Notes: generated from the letters alone by a model not told the origin. 64,000 nt of DNA from Lysobacter alkalisoli (GCF_006547045.1 NZ_CP041242.1:3234001-3298000), one strand, 5' to 3'. Counted from the first letter of the stretch, positions 33,834 to 44,816 are shown. A program made the numbers and translations.

Positions 33834-33866
33834 ATGCCGTCGTCCCAGGTTCGCTGCCGACGGCAT
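33834..33866 (+). terminator. Possible intrinsic terminator
   Basis: ATGCCGTCG, a 15-base loop, then CGACGGCAT followed by TT: a perfect 9-bp stem 15 bases after the cupin gene. The T tract is weak, so termination may be partial. Confidence 0.45.
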
Positions 33867-33987
33867 TTCGGCCACCATGTATTCCGCCACGACCTCAAGT
33901 CACTGCAGGCCGGCATGAAACCGGGCCGGCCGCGTCGGGGCCGGTCCGGCAGTACGCGACACCGCAGTTCGGGCACGTGCCGGTAGA

Positions 33988-34748
33988 ATGGCCGGCATGT
34001 CGGCATGCATGTCTTTCCCCGTCCGCGCGATCACCCTCGATCTTGATGACACCCTGTGGCCGTTCGCGCCGATCGGCGCCCGCATCGAGCGCGTGCTCGA
34101 CCACTGGCTGCGCCAGCACTGCCCGCGCACCGCGGCGCGGTTCCCGATTCCGGAGATGCGCGCCCTGCGCGAACAGGTGTTCGCCGAGAACGCAAGCCTG
34201 CTCCACGACCTGACCGGACTGCGCAAGCTGAGCCTGGTGCGGGCGATGGAACTGAGCGGCGATGATCCGGCCCATGCCGAGGCCGCGTTCGAGGTGTTCT
34301 ACGCCGAGCGCAACCGGGTCGAGTTCTACGACGATGCCGAACACGCACTCGAGCGGCTCGCCGCGCGGGTGCCGGTGGTCGCGCTGAGCAACGGCAATGC
34401 CGACCTGCGCGTGATCGGCATCGACCATCACTTCGCGTTCTCGCTCGGCGCGCGCGAACACGGCGCGGCCAAGCCCGAGCCCAGCATCTTCCACGCCGCC
34501 TGCGATCGCCTCGGCCTGCCGCGCGAACAGGTGCTGCATGTCGGCGACCACGTCGATATGGATGTGGCCGGTGCCTGCCGCGCCGGCCTGCGCAGCTGCT
34601 GGCTCAACCGGCCGGATGACGCTGACGAAGTTGCCAGCTGGCCGCACGCCGACATCCGCCCCGACCTCGAATTCACCACCCTCGCCGCGCTGGCCGACTG
34701 GCTCGACACCAGCCATGCCGCCACCGCGGCACCGACACTGGAATCCGC

Positions 34749-34752
<4 letters not shown>
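33988..34752 (+). CDS. HAD-superfamily phosphatase, YigB-like
   Basis: 254 residues. Motif I is LDLDDTLWPF (nucleophile Asp), motif II VVALSNGNADL, motif III lysine in AAKPEPSIF, and motif IV VGDHVDMDVAGA. The helical cap between them (~30-110) is the HAD-IA type. YigB-like members dephosphorylate FMN and related molecules. The exact start is uncertain: ATGs at 33988, 33997 and 34009 are in frame. The stop overlaps the aminopeptidase start, as in many gammaproteobacteria. Confidence 0.85.
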
Positions 34753-36184
<1,432 letters not shown>

Positions 36185-36197
<13 letters not shown>

Positions 36198-37099
36198 TAT
36201 CCCGCTTCGCGCGGCAGTTCCAGCGGCGGCAGGTCCAGGATCCAGTCGCGCAGGGTCGCCAGCCAGCAATCCTCGCGCCGCGCTTCCTGGTACACGAGGT
36301 GGAACGGCTCGGCCTCGAGCGCCGGCCCGAACGGATTGAGCAGCGAGCCGGCGCGCAGTTCGTCGGCCACCAGCGCCAGGCTCATCAACGCCACCCCCTG
36401 CCCGGCGAGCGCGGCGGAGATGGTGTGGGTCTCGTCGGAGAACACCGGACCGGGCCCGGCATCCAGGCCGGGCACCCGCGCCTGCGCCTGCCAGGCCCGC
36501 CAGTCCACCGGCGCACTGCGCGCGCCCGGCGGTGCGAAATGCAGCAGGGTATGGCGCGGCAGCTCGCGCGGATCGCCCAGCTTCAGCAACGGGCTGCACA
36601 CCGGCGCGAACACGTTGTCGAACAGCTTGTACGACACCAGCCCCGGCCAGCGTCCGTGGCCGTAGCGGATCGCGACGTCGGCCTCGATGCCGTCGAGCGC
36701 GACCGGCTCGTGCGAGACGTGGATGCGCAGGTCCAGGTCGGCGCAGGCCTCACGCAACTGCGGCAGGCGCGGCAGCAGCCAGCGCGAGGCCACCGCCGGC
36801 GTCGCGCTCAGGGTCAGGCTGCGGCGTTGTGGCGTGCGCACGCGCTCGACCGCCTCGGCAATGTTGCCGAAGGCGCCGGTCAGGGCGCGCTGCAGTTCCG
36901 CGCCCGGCGGGGTGATCAGCAACCGGCGCGGCCGGCGCACGAACAGGGCCAGGCCGAGCTCGTCCTCGAGCTGGCGGACCTGGTGGCTGATCGCCGCCGG
37001 GGTCACCGACAGCTCATCGGCGGCGTGCTTGGCACTGCCCAGGCGGGCGGCCGCCTCGAACGCGCGCAGCGAGGACAGGGAGGGCAGGCGCCGGCTCAT
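36185..37099 (-). CDS. LysR-type transcriptional regulator, GcvA-like
   Basis: 304 residues. The helix-turn-helix is at residues ~7-66 (LSSLRAFEAAARLGSAKHAADELSVTPAAISHQVRQLE cut for length), with the GcvA-type order. The effector-binding domain starts near 92 (RSLTLSATPAVASRWLLPRL). It is divergent from the azoreductase gene, the classic arrangement for a LysR protein and its target, across an AT-rich gap (37100-37218). Its 3' end overlaps the aminopeptidase gene by 13 bases on the other strand. Confidence 0.88.
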
Positions 37100-37218
37100 G
37101 ATTTAGTTTTACTCATCCATTCTTGAAAAAAATATCGTTTGTCGCCTTTTGTATCAGGCCATAGCGTGTGGATCACGGCCCTGAGCCGTCAATGATCCTA
37201 ACTCAAAGAGGTGATCCG
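37100..37218. promoter_or_regulatory. Divergent LysR-azoreductase promoter region
   Basis: Distinctly AT-rich (TTCTTGAAAAAAATATCG) compared with the flanks, as expected for a divergent promoter with a LysR site. No exact T-N11-A palindrome stands out, so the binding site is left open. Confidence 0.4.
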
Positions 37219-37932
37219 ATGACCCGCCTGCTGCACCTGGACGCCAGCGCCCGCCCCGGCCTTCGCGGCGTCGACCCGCACGGCTCGTACAGCCGCGCCC
37301 TGAGCCACCGCTTCGTCAGCCGCTGGCACGCCGCGCGCCCGGCCGACCCGATCCGCTACCGCGATCTTGGCGCCGCGCCGCCGCAAGGGGTCGACCACGA
37401 CTGGATCCGGGCCGAGTTCACCCCGCACGACCGGCGCGATGCGCAGATGATCGAGCGTCTGGCCGAGAGCAACGCCCTGGTCGACGAACTGATCGACACC
37501 GATCTGTTGGTGATCGGCGCACCGCTGTACAACTTCGGCATGCCGACGCCGCTGAAGGCCTGGGTCGACGGCATCGTGCGCATCGGCCGCACCGTGGTGT
37601 TCGACCCCTCGCGCGGCGACGACCCGTACGTGCCGCTGCTGGCCGACCGGCCGCGGCGCGTGGTCGTGTTGTCCTCGCGCGGCGGCCATGGCATGGACGC
37701 GGGCGGCCCGCTGGCGCACATGAACCACCTGGAGCCGCATCTGCGCACCGCGCTGGGCTTCATCGGTATCCACGACATGCACAGCATCGCGGTGGAGAAC
37801 GAGGAGTTCGGCGGCGAGCGGCTGGCCGCCTCGGTGGCCGAGGCACATGCCAGGGTCGATGCCCTGGTCGATACGCTGCTGGCCGGAACGGCCGCGACTG
37901 CCGCCACGACACCGGCGACGGCAGCGGCCTGA
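37219..37932 (+). CDS. FMN-dependent NADH-azoreductase family protein
   Basis: 237 residues of the flavodoxin-like AzoR family. Motifs: LLHLDASARP near the start (FMN phosphate loop), GAPLYNFGMPTPLKAWVD, VVLSSRGGHG and HLEPHLRTALGFIGI. It transfers electrons from NADH to quinones or azo dyes, two electrons at a time. AGAGGTG precedes the ATG at 37219 by six bases, so the upstream ATG at 37168 is not needed. An Ala/Thr-rich tail follows the fold. Likely controlled by the divergent LysR protein. Confidence 0.87.
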   Translation: MTRLLHLDASARPGLRGVDPHGSYSRALSHRFVSRWHAARPADPIRYRDLGAAPPQGVDHDWIRAEFTPHDRRDAQMIERLAESNALVDELIDTDLLVIGAPLYNFGMPTPLKAWVDGIVRIGRTVVFDPSRGDDPYVPLLADRPRRVVVLSSRGGHGMDAGGPLAHMNHLEPHLRTALGFIGIHDMHSIAVENEEFGGERLAASVAEAHARVDALVDTLLAGTAATAATTPATAAA

Positions 37933-37968
37933 ACCGAAGTACCGATCGTTGCCGGACGAACGAGCTGG

Positions 37969-38517
37969 CTACGGCGCGCCCGCAGCGGCAACGGCGTCCT
38001 GCAATGCCGCCTCGGCGGGCGGGTCCAACGCTCCGGCGTGACGCCACAGCACCTTGCGATCGCTGTCGAGCAGCACGAGGTAGGCATCGTCCTCGTCCTG
38101 GTAGCCAGCCAGCGCCCTCCACTGCGGTGTTTGCGCGTCGATCAGCAGGAACCGCGGATGCAGGGCGGCCGGCACCGATTTGCGCATGCCGCGCACCGCC
38201 AGGCCGCGAAACGGCGCCGGGATGTCCTCGACCATCGCCACCTGATACACCACCAGACCTGTCGCACACGCATCGTGGATGGCGAGTCGACGCGACCAGG
38301 CCGCGGTCTGCGTGCTGGACGCACGGGTGAATCCGATCACCAGCAGCACCGGACATGGCGTCAGGTCCGCCGGCAGGCGCACCTGTTTCCCTTCCAGCGA
38401 CTGCACCGACTGTTCCGGCATCGGTGCGCCTGCCTGTGCCAGCGCCACGAACAGGACCGCCGGCACCAGCGCCGCGAACATCTTCACCACGCGTATCTTC
38501 TTCACTCTTGCCTCCAT
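37969..38517 (-). CDS. Exported thioredoxin-like protein
   Basis: 182 residues with a signal peptide (VLFVALAQAGA). The mature part resembles a thioredoxin/ATP10-like fold: LLVIGFTRASSTQTAAWSRRL, FLLIDAQTPQWRALAGYQDEDDAYLVLL and KVLWRHAGAL. The CxxC motif is absent, so it is not a classical disulfide oxidoreductase. It is last in the ABC-kinase-regulator unit, 26 bases after the response regulator. The start at 38517 is preferred because upstream ATGs lie inside that gene. Confidence 0.65.
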   Translation of the reverse strand: MEARVKKIRVVKMFAALVPAVLFVALAQAGAPMPEQSVQSLEGKQVRLPADLTPCPVLLVIGFTRASSTQTAAWSRRLAIHDACATGLVVYQVAMVEDIPAPFRGLAVRGMRKSVPAALHPRFLLIDAQTPQWRALAGYQDEDDAYLVLLDSDRKVLWRHAGALDPPAEAALQDAVAAAGAP

Positions 38518-38543
38518 CGCGCGTGCCGCCCGGATCGGCCGCA

Positions 38544-39176
38544 TCAGAGCCACCCCTTCTGCCGTGCCAGCCGGAACGCCTCGATGCGGTTGCCGACGCC
38601 GAGCTTGCCGATCGCCTCGGACAGGTAGTTGCGCACGGTGCCCTGCTTGAGATTGAGCTTGCGGGCGATGTCGCCGGCGCTCAGGCCCTCGCCGGCCAGC
38701 CGCAGCACCTGCCGCTCGCGGTCGTTGAGCGGATCGGCTTCGCCCCAGGCTTCCAGCGCGAGTTCCGGATCGATCGCGCGGCCGCCGGCATGCACCTTGC
38801 GCAAGGCCTCGGCCAGCTGCTCGGCCGGGGCATCCTTGAGCAGATAGCCGGTCACGCCGGCATCCAGCGCGCGGCGCAGGTAGCCGGCGCGGGCGAAGGT
38901 GGTGACGATCACCACCCGCGTCTTCAGTTCATGGCGCTGCACGCGTTGGGCCAGCTCCAATCCAGTGAGACCCGGCATCTCGATGTCGGTGACGAGGATG
39001 TCGGGTGCGTGCCGTTGCAACGCGCGCCATGCGGCCTCGCCCTCGGCGACCGCAGCGACCACCTCGATGTCGTCTTCCAGCCCGAGCAGGGCCGACAGCG
39101 CGCCACGCACCATCGCCTGGTCCTCGGCCAGTACGACGCGAATGGTGGACGAAGGAGTCGCGGATGCCTGGGTCAT
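38544..39176 (-). CDS. NarL/DesR-type response regulator
   Basis: 210 residues. Receiver domain with acidic pair E18/D19 and phosphorylation site D64 (ILVTDIEMPG), then KDA loop (LLKDAPAEQ). The LuxR-type helix-turn-helix is at ~150-205 (LNDRERQVLRLAGEGLSAGDIARKL, QGTVRNYLSEAIGKLG). Partner of the adjacent histidine kinase. Probably regulates the two exporters here through the ATGACA-N2-TGTCA sites. The start at 39176 is used because upstream ATGs lack receiver-domain character and overlap the kinase. Confidence 0.88.
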   Translation of the reverse strand: MTQASATPSSTIRVVLAEDQAMVRGALSALLGLEDDIEVVAAVAEGEAAWRALQRHAPDILVTDIEMPGLTGLELAQRVQRHELKTRVVIVTTFARAGYLRRALDAGVTGYLLKDAPAEQLAEALRKVHAGGRAIDPELALEAWGEADPLNDRERQVLRLAGEGLSAGDIARKLNLKQGTVRNYLSEAIGKLGVGNRIEAFRLARQKGWL

Positions 39177-39229
39177 GTCGCAATCATGGATGACGGCCTC
39201 TGCATCGTGCATGCTTCCGGGCCGTCGGC

Positions 39230-40495
39230 TCAATGCCCGGGCGTCGTCGCGGCATCGTCCAGTGCCGAGCCGGCGTCTCTTGCGGATGCCGGTACGGGCG
39301 CCTCCTCGATTGTCGGCTCGATTGTCGGCTCGATGGCCTGCTCGATCGCCTGCCCCATCGCCGGCAATGGCAGACGCGCTTCCACGCAGGTGCCATGGCC
39401 GCGCCGCGACTCGATCCGCAGCCTGCCGCCCAATCCTTCCACCCGCTCGCGCATCCCGCCCAGGCCGTTGCCGGGCACGATGTCGCCGCCACGGCCATCG
39501 TCCTCGACCCGCAGCACGACGTCGCCGTCGACCTCGTGCAGTTCGACCCGGGCCTGCTGTGCCCGGGCATGGCGCTGCAGGTTGGTGACCGCCTCGCGCA
39601 GGACCATGGCCAGGGTGGTCTCGTGTCCGGCCGGCAACGGTGGCAGGTCGGCGCGGTAGTCGAATGCGATACCGTCGGTTTCAAGCAGCAGCCGCGCCGA
39701 TGCCAGTTCGGCGGCGATACCGGCGGAGCGGATGCCGGTCACCGCGCGCCGCACCTGCGACAGCGCCTGGCGGGCGACCCGGCTGACTTCGTCGATCTCC
39801 TGGCGCGCGGCACGTGGATCGCGTTCGAGCAGGCGCGCAGCGAGATCGGACTTCAGCGCCACCAGCGACAGGGTGTGCCCGAGCAGGTCGTGCAGGTCGC
39901 GACCAATGCGCTCGCGTTCGGCGAGGGCGGCGAGCCGGCGCACCTCGTCATGCGACATGCGTAGCGCAGTGTTGCTGCGCTTGGTGATGGCCTCGAAATG
40001 GGTCACCAGGCCGATCACAAAGCTCACCACCGGCAACCACGCCACCGCCATCCACGGATAGCCGAGGTAGAACGCCCAGCCGATGGCAAGCACGTTCAGC
40101 ACCATCAGCCGCAACAGGTAGCCCCACATCGAAGCGCCAATCCCGAGGCGGAGCATCACGCAGCCGAACGCGAAATAGCTCAGCCCGGATGGGTACCACA
40201 GCGGCAACAGCACCAGGCACAGGGCGACCATGCCGTAGGCGTATCGGGCCACCCGCCGCGGCGCGACCAGCAGCGTTTTCGCATACAGCCACACGAACAG
40301 CGGATAGGAGAGCAGCGTCAGCAGCAGCCAGCGCAGGTCATGGCCGGCCGGCGTGAACGCCGGGGTGATGAACACCCACACCGACCACAGCAGGTGGATG
40401 GCATCGGTCCAGGGCGACCTGCCTTCGCGCAGGGCACATTCCACCTCCGAACCCGGCTCGGGCTTCAACCATGCAGGCAAGGGGCGGGAGGGCAT
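39230..40495 (-). CDS. DesK-like sensor histidine kinase
   Basis: 421 residues. About five membrane helices (~32-48, 58-75, 86-102, 118-143, 148-165) precede the HisKA_3 domain with phosphohistidine H202 in GRDLHDLLGHTLS, then an HATPase domain (VLREAVTNLQRHARA, DDGRGG, GLGGMRERVEGLGG). The membrane-embedded sensor resembles the lipid- or membrane-stress sensor DesK. An Ile/Glu/Pro repeat-like tail (EPTIEPTIEE) closes the protein. It sits between the ABC permease and the response regulator, all on one strand. Confidence 0.88.
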   Translation of the reverse strand: MPSRPLPAWLKPEPGSEVECALREGRSPWTDAIHLLWSVWVFITPAFTPAGHDLRWLLLTLLSYPLFVWLYAKTLLVAPRRVARYAYGMVALCLVLLPLWYPSGLSYFAFGCVMLRLGIGASMWGYLLRLMVLNVLAIGWAFYLGYPWMAVAWLPVVSFVIGLVTHFEAITKRSNTALRMSHDEVRRLAALAERERIGRDLHDLLGHTLSLVALKSDLAARLLERDPRAARQEIDEVSRVARQALSQVRRAVTGIRSAGIAAELASARLLLETDGIAFDYRADLPPLPAGHETTLAMVLREAVTNLQRHARAQQARVELHEVDGDVVLRVEDDGRGGDIVPGNGLGGMRERVEGLGGRLRIESRRGHGTCVEARLPLPAMGQAIEQAIEPTIEPTIEEAPVPASARDAGSALDDAATTPGH

Positions 40496-40535
40496 CGGCA
40501 GGCGTCCGGATGGGAGGATGCAGGCGGAAGGTGGC

Positions 40536-41318
40536 TCATGCGGCCGTGGCCAGGCGCCGACGCGCCAGCAGCAGGCACACCACCGCAACCCCGGCCAGCA
40601 CCATCAGGTGCAACCACAACGGCTGACCGGCATCGCGGCCGACCACCTTCAACGCGATCTGGCCCAGATGATACGACGGCCACAGCGGCGCGACCGCGCC
40701 CAGCCACGACGGGAACGCAGCCAGTGGCACCACCAGTCCGGACAGGAACGACATCGGCAGGTAGACGATGTTGATCACCGCCGGCGATGCATCGCCACTG
40801 CTCACGGTGCCGAGCCACAGCCCGAGTGCGCAGAACGGCAGCATGCCGAACACGTTGACCGCGAACAGGCCCAGCCATTGCATCGGCGCCAGCGACACCC
40901 CGGCGAGCGTCGCCGCGATCACCGCCAGCAGCAGCGAGCAGACCGAAGCGAACAGCATCGCCGAGGCGATCTTGGCACCAAGCCAGGCACCGGCCGGCAT
41001 CGGCAGCGCGCGCTTGAGCGCGAGCAGGCCACGCTGGCGGTCGATGGCGACGTTGACGCCGAAGCCGAACAACCCCACGCCCATTACCCCGAACACGCCG
41101 TAGGTCGCCAGCATGTATTCGGAAATCGCTGTCCCACTCACCGGGCTGCCGTTGCCGCTCGGGGCCAGCAGCACGCCGAACAGGGTGTAGAACAGCGGCG
41201 CAAACAACAACGTCGGCACTGCGAATGCTGGCGTGCGCAACACCCGCAGGATCTCGCAGCGGGCCTCCAGCCACCACGCACGTGCGCTGGAATGACGGCT
41301 TTCGACCATGGCGTTCAT
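40536..41318 (-). CDS. ABC-2 type exporter permease
   Basis: 260 residues with six hydrophobic helices, beginning with a cytoplasmic head (ARAWWLEARCEILRVLRTPAF) and containing FLSGLVVPLAAFPSWL, the family's conserved site before the last helices. It partners the ATPase at 41318-42259, whose stop shares a base with this start (TGATG). The substrate is unknown. Confidence 0.85.
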   Translation of the reverse strand: MNAMVESRHSSARAWWLEARCEILRVLRTPAFAVPTLLFAPLFYTLFGVLLAPSGNGSPVSGTAISEYMLATYGVFGVMGVGLFGFGVNVAIDRQRGLLALKRALPMPAGAWLGAKIASAMLFASVCSLLLAVIAATLAGVSLAPMQWLGLFAVNVFGMLPFCALGLWLGTVSSGDASPAVINIVYLPMSFLSGLVVPLAAFPSWLGAVAPLWPSYHLGQIALKVVGRDAGQPLWLHLMVLAGVAVVCLLLARRRLATAA

Positions 41319-42259
41319 CAGGCCACCTCCTTCATCGCCGGCATTGCGGCGTCCTCATTGCGGGTCAGTGCCAGGAACGCATCGGCCAGGCCGGCGCGCT
41401 GCACTTCCAGTTCCATCAACAGGGCATCATCGGCGAGCAGCCGCCGCACCACCGGTTCGGCGGCGTCGACGATGATCTCGAGCTTCCACCCGGATGCCTG
41501 TTCGCCTTCAAGACGCACCTCGCGCACCTGCGGCCAGGCCGCAATCACGTCCGCCGGCAGCGAGGTGGTGCAGCGGATGCGCCGTTGCGACACACGTGCG
41601 CGGATCTCCTGCACGCTGCCTTCGACGATGAGATGCCCCTTGTCGATTACCGCGACGCGGTCGGCCAGCGCCTCGGCCTCCTCCAGGTAGTGGGTGGTCA
41701 GCAGTACCGCGCAGCCATCCGTAACCAGCATGCGGATCGCCTTCCACATCGCCTGCCGCGCCTCGATGTCGAGACCGGTGGTCGGCTCGTCGAGGAACAG
41801 CAGCTTCGGGTTGCCGCACACCGCCAGCGCGAACTGCACGCGGCGCTGCTGGCCGCCGGAAAGCTTGCCGTAGCGGCGCTCCATCAGGCCGTCCAGGCGG
41901 GCCATCGCCACGCAGTCGGCGATGCTGCGCGGGGCCGGGTAGTAGCTGCGGGTCAGCTCGAGCAGCTCACGCACCTTCAACGTGTCCTGCACTTCCGCCG
42001 CCTGCAGCATCACCCCGACCTGGCGGCGTGCGGCGATATCGCGCGGGTTGCGGCCGAACAGCTCGACGGCACCGGAGTCGGCCGCCTGCAGGCCGAGCAG
42101 CAAAGCGATCGCGGTGGTCTTGCCGGCGCCATTCGGCCCAAGCAGGGCGAGCAGCCGCCCCGGGCGCAGTTCCAGGTCGATGCCGGCCAGCGCCTGCACG
42201 GTACCGTAGGCCTTGTGCACGGCATGCAGGCGGGCGGGGATAACGGCATGGACAGCCAT
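41318..42259 (-). CDS. ABC exporter ATP-binding protein
   Basis: 313 residues. Walker A is GPNGAGKTT, Q-loop MLQAAEV, signature LSGGQQRR, Walker B LLFLDEPTTGLD and switch histidine LLTTHYLEEAE. The C-terminal ~95 residues are a regulatory domain. This is the CcmA/DrrA-type ATPase of ABC-2 exporters. The ATG at 42259 follows CAGGAG by eight bases. A palindrome (42347-42360) lies 88 bases upstream. First gene of the ATPase-permease-kinase-regulator-thioredoxin-like unit. Confidence 0.9.
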   Translation of the reverse strand: MAVHAVIPARLHAVHKAYGTVQALAGIDLELRPGRLLALLGPNGAGKTTAIALLLGLQAADSGAVELFGRNPRDIAARRQVGVMLQAAEVQDTLKVRELLELTRSYYPAPRSIADCVAMARLDGLMERRYGKLSGGQQRRVQFALAVCGNPKLLFLDEPTTGLDIEARQAMWKAIRMLVTDGCAVLLTTHYLEEAEALADRVAVIDKGHLIVEGSVQEIRARVSQRRIRCTTSLPADVIAAWPQVREVRLEGEQASGWKLEIIVDAAEPVVRRLLADDALLMELEVQRAGLADAFLALTRNEDAAMPAMKEVA

Positions 42260-42346
42260 CGCATGGGCTCCTGTCGGGAATTTCCTGTGTCGGCAGGATC
42301 GCGCTGGCACGCCGATGATGGCAGTGGAGGTTGCCATCCGGTACGC

Positions 42347-42360
42347 ATGACAGGTGTCAT
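42347..42360. promoter_or_regulatory. Palindromic operator, probably for the DesR-like regulator (site 1)
   Basis: ATGACAGGTGTCAT: perfect 6-bp arms around a 2-base centre, in the divergent gap between the ABC ATPase and the SMP-30-like gene. It matches the site at 43423-43436. Confidence 0.55.
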
Positions 42361-42452
42361 CCGTTCGCCGCTGCGACCGCCGCCGCGCCAATCTCTGCCG
42401 ACGTGTACGCTGTCGACGCCCCATCCGAACACCACTCCAGGCAGGAGCTGCA

Positions 42453-43403
42453 ATGGCGCCCACTTCCGTTCCGATGTTTCCCTCGCGGGCCCTGGTGGCC
42501 GCCCTGCTCACGATGCTGCTACTCGCCGGCTGCCCCGGTCCTCATGCGGTCGCGCCATCGGGCGAGCGGCTGTACGAGGCGAGCGACTTCGTCGGCGATG
42601 GCGTGTTCACCGCCGGCATCGAAGGCCCCGCTACCGGCGCGGACGGCGCGCTCTACGCGGTCAACTTCGCCCGTGAGGGCACCATCGGCCGGGTGGTGGA
42701 GACCGCCGACGGCCGCGGCGAAGCGACCCTGTTCGTCGAACTTCCGGAGGGCAGCGTCGGCAACGGCATCCGCTTCGACGCCGACGGCTTCATGTATGTG
42801 GCCGACTACACGATGCACCGCATCCTGCGCATCGATCCGTCCGGGCAGTCGATCGGCACCTTCGCCAGCCTGCCCGACGCGCACGGGCCCAACGACATCG
42901 CCTTCGCTCCGAACGGCATGTTCTATGCCAGCGATCCCGACTGGAGCAGCAACAGCGGCCAGCTCTGGCTGGTGCTGCCGTACGGCGCCGTGCGTTTGCT
43001 GGAAAGCGGCATGGGCACCACCAACGGCATCGAGGTCAGCCCCAACGGCCGTCGCCTGTACGTCAACGAAAGCGTGCAGCGGCGGGTGTGGGTGTACGAC
43101 GTCGACATCTTTTCCGGCAACATCGACAACAAGAGGCTGTTGATCGAGTTCCCCGACCACGGCCTCGATGGCATGCGCACGGACTTCCACGGCAACCTGC
43201 ACATCGCCCGCCATGGCGCCGGCGAAGTCGCAATCGTCTCGCCGGCGGGCGAGCTGCTGCGCACGGTGCGGTTGCGCGGCCGCAAACCGAGCAATGTGGC
43301 CTTCGGCGGCGCGGATGGCCGTACGGTCTACGTGACCCTGCAGGATCGCGGTGCGATCGAGCGTTACCGCAGCGAGCTCCCGGGGCGTGAAACCGGTTAC
43401 TGA
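42453..43403 (+). CDS. SMP-30/gluconolactonase-like lipoprotein
   Basis: 316 residues with a lipoprotein signal (LLLAGC). The mature part is a six-bladed propeller of the SMP-30/strictosidine-synthase type: GIEGPATGADGALYAVNF, GNGIRFDADGFMYVADY, GPNDIAFAPNGMFYASD, TNGIEVSPNGRRLYVNES and GMRTDFHGNLHIAR. Such proteins hydrolyse lactones or organophosphates in some cases; the substrate here is unknown. GCAGGAG is seven bases before the ATG at 42453. Shares its regulatory gap with the divergent ABC unit. Confidence 0.82.
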   Translation: MAPTSVPMFPSRALVAALLTMLLLAGCPGPHAVAPSGERLYEASDFVGDGVFTAGIEGPATGADGALYAVNFAREGTIGRVVETADGRGEATLFVELPEGSVGNGIRFDADGFMYVADYTMHRILRIDPSGQSIGTFASLPDAHGPNDIAFAPNGMFYASDPDWSSNSGQLWLVLPYGAVRLLESGMGTTNGIEVSPNGRRLYVNESVQRRVWVYDVDIFSGNIDNKRLLIEFPDHGLDGMRTDFHGNLHIARHGAGEVAIVSPAGELLRTVRLRGRKPSNVAFGGADGRTVYVTLQDRGAIERYRSELPGRETGY

Positions 43404-43422
43404 CGACCCGCACGACGCACGG

Positions 43423-43436
43423 ATGACAGCTGTCAC
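43423..43436. promoter_or_regulatory. Palindromic operator, probably for the DesR-like regulator (site 2)
   Basis: ATGACAGCTGTCAC, containing the perfect 12-base palindrome TGACAGCTGTCA. It lies 127 bases before the adaptor gene. The same motif, changed by one central base, is at 42347-42360. Confidence 0.55.
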
Positions 43437-43562
43437 TTGGAACGACGACGCTGCAGGGGGATGCTGTCGACCTCCGGAACGATCCGGAACTGACTTCCGG
43501 CAGGTTGGCGCCATGCTGCGGCTGGGGTCACACTTGGCACGATCAAACGTCATGGATCGAGG

Positions 43563-44816
43563 ATGAACAGCTCAGCCGACCTGTTGAAGGAACTCCGTAT
43601 CGACCGCCAGAGGCCGCCTGCGCCGCCGTCGCGGCGCGGGCTGTGGATCGCACTCGGCGTACTGGCTGGCATTCTCGTGCTGGCGTTGATCGGTTGGGTT
43701 GCGTTCGGCCGCGACGGCGCGCCGGAAGTACGCACCGCGACCGCAGTCGCGATCGGTGGCGGCGGCGGCAACGCCTCGGTCCTGGATGCGACCGGCTACG
43801 TGGTCGCGCGCCGGATGGCGACGGTGTCGGCGAAGATCACCGGCCGTGTCCGCGAGGTGCTGATCGAGGAAGGCCAGACCGTCGAGGAAGGCCAGGTGCT
43901 GGCCACGCTGGATCCGGTCGACGCCAACGCCCAGCATGCACTGGCCCGATCGCAGCTGGCCGCCGCGCACAGCCAGGCCAGCAGCATCCAGGCGCAGTTG
44001 CAGGAGGCCGAGGCCAATGCCCGCCGGCTGACCACGCTGGTCGACCAGCAACTGGTCTCCAGGTCGCAGCATGAGCAGGCGATCGCCCAGCGCGATGCCC
44101 TGCGCGCGCAGCTGGAAACCGCACGCCGCAATGCAGCGGTCGCCGCCGAGCAGTTGGAGATCGCCGGGATCGGCGTCGACAACACCGTCGTGCGCGCCCC
44201 GTTCGCGGGCGTGATCATCGCCAAGGCGGCGCAGCCGGGCGAGATCGTCTCGCCGCTGTCGGCCGGCGGCGGCTTCACCCGCACCGGCATCGGCACCATC
44301 GTCGACATGGATTCGCTCGAGGTCGAAGTCGATGTCGGCGAGTCCTTCATCGGCCGGGTGCAGCCGAAGATGCCGGTCGAGGCCACCCTCAACGCCTACC
44401 CGGACTGGAAGATCCCGGCCGAGGTGATCGCGATCATCCCCACCGCCGACCGCGGCAAGGCCACGGTCAAGGTGCGCGTCGCACTCAACAGCAACGATCC
44501 GCGCATCGTGCCGGACATGGGGGTGCGGGTGAGCTTCCTGGAAAAGAACGATCCGGCCGCGGAAGACGCACCGCCGCCCGGCGTGCTGGTGCCGGCCACG
44601 GCGGTCGCGTCGCGCGACGGCGGACGCATCGCCTTCGTGGTGGGGGGCGACAACACGGTCGCGCAGCGCAGCGTGCGCATCGGCCGTACCCTCGGCAACG
44701 ACCTCGAGGTCACCTCAGGACTGGCCGGTGGCGACAGGGTGGTGCTCGAACCGCCCGCGGCGCTGGCCGACGGCAGCCGGGTCAGGATCATGGAGGGCGC
44801 GGCGTCGAACCGCTGA
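43563..44816 (+). CDS. HlyD/MacA-type periplasmic adaptor of an ABC exporter
   Basis: 417 residues. One N-terminal membrane helix (about 31-48), a biotinyl-lipoyl-like half (SAKITGRVREVLIEEGQTVEEGQVLATLD), a long helical hairpin (~115-190) and the matching second half (VVRAPFAGVIIAKAAQPGEIVSP). The C-terminal barrel ends near 410. MacA-like adaptors link inner-membrane ABC pumps to an outer-membrane channel. The ATPase and two permeases follow on the same strand. Confidence 0.88.
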   Translation: MNSSADLLKELRIDRQRPPAPPSRRGLWIALGVLAGILVLALIGWVAFGRDGAPEVRTATAVAIGGGGGNASVLDATGYVVARRMATVSAKITGRVREVLIEEGQTVEEGQVLATLDPVDANAQHALARSQLAAAHSQASSIQAQLQEAEANARRLTTLVDQQLVSRSQHEQAIAQRDALRAQLETARRNAAVAAEQLEIAGIGVDNTVVRAPFAGVIIAKAAQPGEIVSPLSAGGGFTRTGIGTIVDMDSLEVEVDVGESFIGRVQPKMPVEATLNAYPDWKIPAEVIAIIPTADRGKATVKVRVALNSNDPRIVPDMGVRVSFLEKNDPAAEDAPPPGVLVPATAVASRDGGRIAFVVGGDNTVAQRSVRIGRTLGNDLEVTSGLAGGDRVVLEPPAALADGSRVRIMEGAASNR

